This document shows, in pieces, positions 26,321 to 30,638 of a DNA stretch of 30,638 nt (position 1 is its first letter; every line of letters starts with the position of its first letter). The stretch is from the NCBI GenBank assembly GCA_900554705.1, contig USIH01000009.1:1-30638 (forward strand), read 5' to 3'. Source of the stretch: an uncultured Eubacteriales bacterium. GTDB lineage: Bacteria > Bacillota > Clostridia > Oscillospirales > Oscillospiraceae. The translations under genes and the position numbers were made by a program. The notes under the pieces were generated by a model. It was not told the origin of the DNA and did no database searches. It saw only the letters and a program-made list of their open reading frames with translations.

Positions 26321-27128
26321 ACTGCCTGCGTCGCTCAAGGCAGAGGTTCAGCAGACCGCCGTAAAATAAAATGGAAATACATACATAAAGCCAGAGCATT
26401 CCGACTGCGATCATGGACAGGCTCCCGTAAAAGACGGAGTAACGGCTGAAGCGCTGGATATAGTAAGAAAACAGCGCGGAGAAGATCAGCCAACCCAATG
26501 CGGCTGCAACGGCGCCGGGGACGGCGCGCCGCAGCGCGATGTGCCGGTTTGGAAAAACACAAAGGACCGCCGTAAACAGGACAGAGAGAAGAAGCAAGAG
26601 AATAAAGCCGCGAAATTGCAGCAGGCGTGCAAGAAACAGTAAAATCGGGACGGACTGCCGAATGCAGAAGGCATAGAGCTGCTGCCCGAAAACGTGCAGC
26701 GCGAGTGTCAGCAGCAGTGCTAAAAGAAGAAATACCATATAGATCACGCTTGTCAGGCGCATTCGCAAATAGCTTCTGCTCTCTCGTCTGCCGCAAATGG
26801 CGTTTAGCCCCACCTGAATGCAGTAAACTCCGCGTGACGAAGACCAGATGGCAACCAGCGCCGAGAAGGATATGACGCCGGAGCTGCCCTTCAGGTCGTG
26901 GATCACGTAAATGAGAAGCGGCTCGATCACGCTCGGGACAACTCCGCTCACGGCGTCGATCAGATCAGCCTCCGAGAAACCAAGGTGGGGCAGCAGACCC
27001 AAAATGAGCATGATCGCGGGGAAGATAGACAGGATGATGTAAAACGACGCATTGGCGGCAAAAAGGGAAATGCGATAGCCTGAAATTCGCGTAACAATGC
27101 GTTTGACTTTATAAACGATCGAAGGCAT
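26319..27128 (-). CDS. YihY/BrkB family membrane protein
   Basis: A 269-residue integral membrane protein with about six helices. Family landmarks: the N-terminal FAANASFYIILSIFPAIMLIL (in two parts), then SGVISFSALVAIWSSSRGVYCIQVGLNAIC, and the C-terminal FYGSLSMIAVGMLWLYVCISILFYGG. Older annotations call this family ribonuclease BN, which is not supported; the role is an unproven transporter or flippase. The chosen start MPSIVYKVKRIV has GGAGGAG 6 bases upstream; the frame runs 45 residues further without support. Its gene is divergent from the TIM-barrel gene. Confidence 0.87.
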   Translation of the reverse strand: MPSIVYKVKRIVTRISGYRISLFAANASFYIILSIFPAIMLILGLLPHLGFSEADLIDAVSGVVPSVIEPLLIYVIHDLKGSSGVISFSALVAIWSSSRGVYCIQVGLNAICGRRESRSYLRMRLTSVIYMVFLLLALLLTLALHVFGQQLYAFCIRQSVPILLFLARLLQFRGFILLLLLSVLFTAVLCVFPNRHIALRRAVPGAVAAALGWLIFSALFSYYIQRFSRYSVFYGSLSMIAVGMLWLYVCISILFYGGLLNLCLERRRQ

Positions 27129-27145
27129 CGTGTCTCCTCCAGAAA

Positions 27146-27174
27146 TTGACAAACTGAGTGAAGGATGGTATACT
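27146..27174 (+). promoter_or_regulatory. Sigma-A promoter of the TIM-barrel gene
   Basis: Perfect TTGACA (27146-27151), 17 bases and TATACT (27169-27174) lie 48 bases before the ATG at 27223. The -10 forms an inverted repeat with AGTATA at 27180-27185, which could be a minus-strand -10 for the YihY gene, although its -35 is poor. Confidence 0.78.
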
Positions 27175-27222
27175 GCTATAGTATAGCTGCGTTTCCAAAA
27201 AACATACGAACGGGATGAAACA

Positions 27223-28110
27223 ATGAAGATCAGTTCCTCTATGGCGAGCGTGTGCCGCAACACAGAATTAGATACCGCATTCTCCCTTTTCCATGACGCG
27301 GGCTTTGACAGCGTTGACTTTCCGTTTAACGTCTACAGCAGTCAGCCGGACGCACCGCTTCTTGCAGACGATTGGCGGCAGTGGGTGAGGGAAGTCTCGG
27401 CGCTGTCGCGGCGCTACGCGCTTCCGGTCACGCAGGCGCACGCCACATGGTCGCAGTCCATACCGGACGATTTTCATTATGAGTCGCCGCTTGATGTCTA
27501 CCGCCGGACGTTTGAGGCGTGCAGAATGTTAGACTGCCGCCAGCTCATTTTCCACCCGCTCCGCCATACCGGCAGGATCGCGACCCAGCCGCTGCGGCAG
27601 CGCATCCACGACTGGAATGTGCGCTGGTTTTGTGAGCTTGCCGCCATGGCAGAGCAGTTTGATGTTATGGTGAACCTTGAAAACACGTTTGATTCCCATC
27701 ATACGCAGCTTTCGGGCGACCCGCTTTATCCCTATACGACGGCGCAAGATATGCGCGCACTGCTGTTAGACATCGGCAGCACGCACGTTTCGCTCTGCCT
27801 TGACACAGGGCACGCCAACATCAGCGGGCAGGACATCCCCGCCATGATCCGCCTATACGGAAGCGACCTGAAAACGGTGCACCTCAACGACAACTACGGA
27901 AATATTCGCCCAGTTTATGAAGACCTCCATCTGTTTCCCGGATACGGCGCGATCGAATGGAAACCGATCTTTGCTGCACTGCGAGAGGTCGGCTTTGCGG
28001 GCGTCATAAACATGGAGCCGATCGCGGAGCTAAAGCGTATGCCAAATTCCATCCGCTTGGTGCAGCTGCGCGCTGCGACCGATACGCTGCGGCTGCTTGC
28101 GGAAGCGTGA
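27223..28110 (+). CDS. Sugar phosphate isomerase/epimerase (xylose-isomerase-like TIM barrel)
   Basis: A 295-residue soluble protein of the AP-endonuclease-2 / xylose-isomerase-like superfamily. The barrel landmarks with likely metal ligands are VTQAHATW, QLIFHPLRH, VMVNLENTFD (Glu), LCLDTGHANISGQD (Asp and His), TVHLNDNYG (His and Asp) and FAGVINMEPI (Glu). FPGYGAIEWKPIFAALREVGF is the typical substrate loop (read in two parts). It probably converts a keto sugar or sugar acid, but the substrate cannot be named. The ribosome binding site (GGGATG) is weak. It stands alone; no sugar transporter or kinase is adjacent. Confidence 0.86.
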   Translation: MKISSSMASVCRNTELDTAFSLFHDAGFDSVDFPFNVYSSQPDAPLLADDWRQWVREVSALSRRYALPVTQAHATWSQSIPDDFHYESPLDVYRRTFEACRMLDCRQLIFHPLRHTGRIATQPLRQRIHDWNVRWFCELAAMAEQFDVMVNLENTFDSHHTQLSGDPLYPYTTAQDMRALLLDIGSTHVSLCLDTGHANISGQDIPAMIRLYGSDLKTVHLNDNYGNIRPVYEDLHLFPGYGAIEWKPIFAALREVGFAGVINMEPIAELKRMPNSIRLVQLRAATDTLRLLAEA

Positions 28111-28220
28111 CAAGTGAATCTTACGCGCGGGGCAGATGAACTGCATTATCCAAATGTGATTTGAAATTTGTCAAAAACTACTGTATGCGCTTACGGCAAC
28201 AAAATTTGACATTTCTCGCC

Positions 28221-28249
28221 TTGCATCCGTCCTCGCACTGTGCTATACT
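28221..28249 (+). promoter_or_regulatory. Promoter of the secreted repeat protein
   Basis: TTGCAT, 17 bases and TATACT, about 250 bases before the start of the secreted protein gene. A weaker alternative (TTGAAA at 28161-28166, 17 bases, TATGCG) lies upstream. Confidence 0.6.
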
Positions 28250-28255
28250 CAAGCA

Positions 28256-28499
28256 AAGGTTGTCCCTTCCTGTTTTGTTGAATTGTCCGTACAGCGACGG
28301 ACTTTTCATAATTGTTTTCAGCATTTTGCAGCAATACCCATCCTTAGCAAGCCCGATGGTATGCTTTGCCCGAAAACTTCCGCCTTGTGGTTTTCGGCCG
28401 GTTTCCGTCGGCGCTTTTTCACGCGAACCGCGGGTTCGCTCCGCACAGACCTGAAAACGCGCGCGATCCTCTCAAAAAATTATAACAAAGGAGAAGCGA
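28256..28499 (+). ncRNA. Hairpin-rich leader of the secreted protein gene
   Basis: The 389 bases without a gene (28111-28499) hold a promoter and then a leader with several inverted repeats: GTCCGT/ACGGAC (28285-28302) followed by TTTT; GCAATACCCATC/GATGGTATGC (28331-28342 with 28355-28364, two bulges); CCGAAAAC/GTTTTCGG (28370-28377 with 28390-28397); GCCG/CGGC followed by GCTTTTT near 28398-28418; and GCGAACC/GGTTCGC (28423-28439). The last-but-one looks like a terminator inside the leader, so a conditional terminator or structured RNA is possible. It matches no riboswitch class I can name. Identity as a functional RNA is inference. Confidence 0.4.
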
Positions 28500-30638
28500 A
28501 TGCAAATGACAAAACGGTTTCTGAGCATGATCCTTGCGATTGCCATGATTTGTGGCATGCTTGCCGGGATCACGGTTTCCGCGAGTGCTGTTTCCGTCAG
28601 CGGTAACTTCAAAAAGTATACCACTGAGACGGACGGCGCGATCGCGGAAGGCGATTATCTGATCGTCTACGACGGAAAGGCAATGAAAGCGGCGGTTTCC
28701 TCCGGCAGACTGGCCTATGCCGATGTGACGGCGACGGGGGATGCCATTGCCAACCCAGACGAGAGTCTCGTCTGGCACATTGCCGCAAGCGGCACCTATT
28801 ACACGATCTACAATGAAAGCACCAAAATGTATGCCGCAAGTACCGGCGCAAAGAACAAGGCACAGCTCCTTGCTGACGGTACGAACGACATGGCGCTTTG
28901 GACTGCGACCGGCACGGACACCTTCGAATTCGTCAACAAGGCAAACGCAGCAAAGAAGGTTAACTCCAATCTCCGCAACAATGGTACCTTTGGATTTGCG
29001 TGCTACGCCGCCAGCACCGGCGGCGCGTTGACGCTCTACAAGCTGGACGCCGACGCTCCCGTCTGCGAGCACACCAACGTGACCGAGGTCGCGGCTGTTG
29101 CGGCCACCTGCACCACTGCGGGCAGCGAAGCCGGTACGAAGTGCGCGGCCTGCGGCGCGATCCTCACCGGCTGTGCCACGGTTGCTGCGCTCGGCCATGC
29201 ATGGAACGATGGCGAGGTCACCACGGCCGCTACCTGCACGGAAAGTGGCGTGAAGACCTTTGCCTGCACCCGCGAGGGCTGCACCGAGACCAAGACCGAG
29301 ACGGTTCCCGCGACCGGGCATACCTATGTCAATGGCGTCTGCTCCGTCTGCGGCGAGGCAGAACCGGCCAAGACCGGCTACAAGCTCGTGACCGACGTTT
29401 CCACCCTCAAGGCGGGCGACGTGATCGTGATTGCTTCTGCATCGAAGGGCAAGGCCGCTTCCTCTTTTGCGGGCAAGACCTTCTTCAATGCAGTCGACGT
29501 GACGATCGCCGACGGTACATTTGAAACCAGCGAAGCCATTGAGATCACCCTCGGCGGCGAGACCGGCGCTTGGACGCTGACCACCAGCGAGGGCGGCATC
29601 GGCACCTCCGCTGCAAAGGCGCTGACCCTCAACGGCGGTACGCTCACTTGGACGATCGAGATCGATGCCGCGACCGGCGCTGCTACGATCGCCAGCACGG
29701 ATACGACCCTCGGCCGGATCCTCTACAACAACGGCGCTACCCGCTTCCTCAACTATACCACGGCTACAAACGCCTCTATGCTGCTGCCCGAGATCTACAT
29801 CAAGACTGCGGCTTGCGAGCATGCCAATGTTGAGAATGTTGCCGAAGTTCCCGCGACCTGCACGAAAGACGGCGTCGAAGCCGGCACGAAGTGCGCCGAC
29901 TGCGGCAAGATCCTCTCCGGCTGTGCCGTGATCCCCGCGACCGGACATAACTACGGTGAGGACGGCAAGTGCACCGTCTGCGGCGAAGCCAAGCCTGTCG
30001 TTGTAAGCTATGTCAAGGTTGCCGACCTTACCGGTCTGAACGGCAAAAAGGTCATCATTTACAACCCGAAGAATGCTAAGGCGATGACCGCTACTGCAAA
30101 CGGCAGCAAGCTTGCCGCTGTTAGCGGAACGGTTGCCGAGGATAAGCTGACTGCCGACGGCGCTGCCGTTCTGGAAGTCTTCATGGACGGCGAGTACTAC
30201 TACTTCAAGAACGAAGAGGGCAAGTACCTGACCTCCGGCTTGACCGGCAGTTCTCTGACCTTTGCGGATGCTTCCTCCGATCTGGCTATGTGGACAATCG
30301 AGGCAGCCGCGACCGGCTACACGCTCAAGAATAAGGCCGCCGTTTACGGGACCTCCGCACAGTATCTTGAATACTACAGCGGCTTTACCACCTATAGCAT
30401 GAAGACGGCCGGTGATGCGTACTACTTCGATTTCTATGCAGCCGACAACTATCAGAGAACCGAAGATCATACCCACACTTGGAATGAAGGCGAAGTCACT
30501 ACGCCTGCCACCTGCACCACTGCCGGTGTCAAGACCTACACCTGTACGGGTGAGGGCTGCGGCGAGACGAAGACCGAGACCATTCCGGCGCTGGGTCATG
30601 CGTTCGGCGAGGACGGCACCTGTGCAAACGGCTGCGGC
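28500..30638 (+). CDS. Modular secreted protein with CxxC repeats, 3' end outside the window
   Basis: The frame is open for 713 codons to the window edge, so the protein is truncated here. A signal peptide (MQMTKRFLSMILAIAM then VSASA) exports it. Three kinds of module alternate. Beta-rich, lectin-like domains at about residues 35-187 and 500-655 resemble each other (IVYDGKAMKAA and IIYNPKNAKAM; MALWTATG and LAMWTIEA). A different domain at about 293-435 begins YKLVTDVSTLKAGDVIVIAS. Between them are short Cys repeats with ATCT, KCAACG/KCADCG, GH and CSVCGEAEP/CTVCGEAKP, at about 189-289, 439-498 and from 656 on. They look like zinc-ribbon-type surface repeats seen in gut Clostridia. AAAGGAG is 5 bases before the ATG. 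Adhesion or glycan binding is a guess. Confidence 0.82.
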   Translation, partial: MQMTKRFLSMILAIAMICGMLAGITVSASAVSVSGNFKKYTTETDGAIAEGDYLIVYDGKAMKAAVSSGRLAYADVTATGDAIANPDESLVWHIAASGTYYTIYNESTKMYAASTGAKNKAQLLADGTNDMALWTATGTDTFEFVNKANAAKKVNSNLRNNGTFGFACYAASTGGALTLYKLDADAPVCEHTNVTEVAAVAATCTTAGSEAGTKCAACGAILTGCATVAALGHAWNDGEVTTAATCTESGVKTFACTREGCTETKTETVPATGHTYVNGVCSVCGEAEPAKTGYKLVTDVSTLKAGDVIVIASASKGKAASSFAGKTFFNAVDVTIADGTFETSEAIEITLGGETGAWTLTTSEGGIGTSAAKALTLNGGTLTWTIEIDAATGAATIASTDTTLGRILYNNGATRFLNYTTATNASMLLPEIYIKTAACEHANVENVAEVPATCTKDGVEAGTKCADCGKILSGCAVIPATGHNYGEDGKCTVCGEAKPVVVSYVKVADLTGLNGKKVIIYNPKNAKAMTATANGSKLAAVSGTVAEDKLTADGAAVLEVFMDGEYYYFKNEEGKYLTSGLTGSSLTFADASSDLAMWTIEAAATGYTLKNKAAVYGTSAQYLEYYSGFTTYSMKTAGDAYYFDFYAADNYQRTEDHTHTWNEGEVTTPATCTTAGVKTYTCTGEGCGETKTETIPALGHAFGEDGTCANGCG

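Noticed and set aside
28161..28454. A small plus-strand frame in the gap before the secreted protein
   Set aside because: It covers the promoter and the hairpin-rich leader, has no ribosome binding site and overlaps other open frames equally well; a non-coding leader explains the region better.
28256..28499. c-di-GMP or other known riboswitch
   Set aside because: The conserved core bases of the GEMM aptamer and of other classes I know are not seen, so only a generic structured leader is claimed.
28419..30599. A 726-codon open frame on the minus strand opposite the secreted protein
   Set aside because: It has no ribosome binding site or recognisable domain. The plus frame has a signal peptide, ribosome binding site and repeated domains. 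GC-biased third positions make long antisense frames here.

Overview
The window looks like chromosomal DNA from an endospore-forming, fairly GC-rich member of the Clostridia (Bacillota), probably Oscillospiraceae/Ruminococcaceae-like. This is inferred from gene content: spoIIR, AddAB-type recombination nucleases, a YhaM-type nuclease, DUF1540 and DUF378 proteins, Cthe_2159-family lipoproteins, strong AGGAGG-type ribosome binding sites and canonical sigma-A promoters. I see no rRNA, tRNA, CRISPR array, insertion sequence or prophage gene. Eighteen complete protein genes and one 3'-truncated gene are supported, in short mixed-strand transcription units separated by clear hairpin terminators.

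Left part (1-9.2 kb). A dihydropyrimidinase/hydantoinase (-) lies back to back with an AEC-family transporter (+). A minus-strand pair with a 4-bp overlap encodes a membrane-anchored extracytoplasmic protein of unknown function and a PstS-like substrate-binding lipoprotein. It is divergent from a YhaM-like OB/HD 3'-5' exoribonuclease gene, whose promoter carries an 18-bp inverted repeat over its -35 box. A large ABC ATPase-permease fusion follows on the minus strand.

Middle part (9.2-16.1 kb). An alanine/glycine:cation symporter comes first. Next is a two-gene polymer O-acylation unit (MBOAT acyltransferase plus DHHW/AlgJ-like protein), then a small DUF378 membrane protein (-). A DUF1015 protein follows, overlapping ispE (isoprenoid MEP pathway) by 4 bp.

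Right part (16.1-25.2 kb). spoIIR (forespore-to-mother-cell signalling) has its start codon at the foot of a very long hairpin that also closes the ispE transcript. addB and addA (double-strand break repair) overlap by 8 bp and have their own promoter. AddB has lost its N-terminal Walker A motif but keeps the nuclease and Fe-S residues. A Cthe_2159-family lipoprotein with a Pro/Asp/Gly repeat tail follows.

Right end (25.2-30.6 kb). rpe (-) has a consensus promoter and a leader hairpin. After it come a DUF1540 Cys-rich mini-protein, a YihY/BrkB membrane protein (-) divergent from a TIM-barrel sugar isomerase/epimerase, and about 390 bp without a gene that hold a promoter and a hairpin-rich leader. 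The last gene is a large modular secreted protein of at least 713 codons that runs off the window. It alternates lectin-like beta domains with paired CxxC (zinc-ribbon-like) repeats.

The least explained parts are the hairpin-rich leader and its secreted repeat protein, the orphan binding lipoprotein with its membrane-anchored partner, and the hairpin at the spoIIR start. No complete new defence or mobile system is evident.
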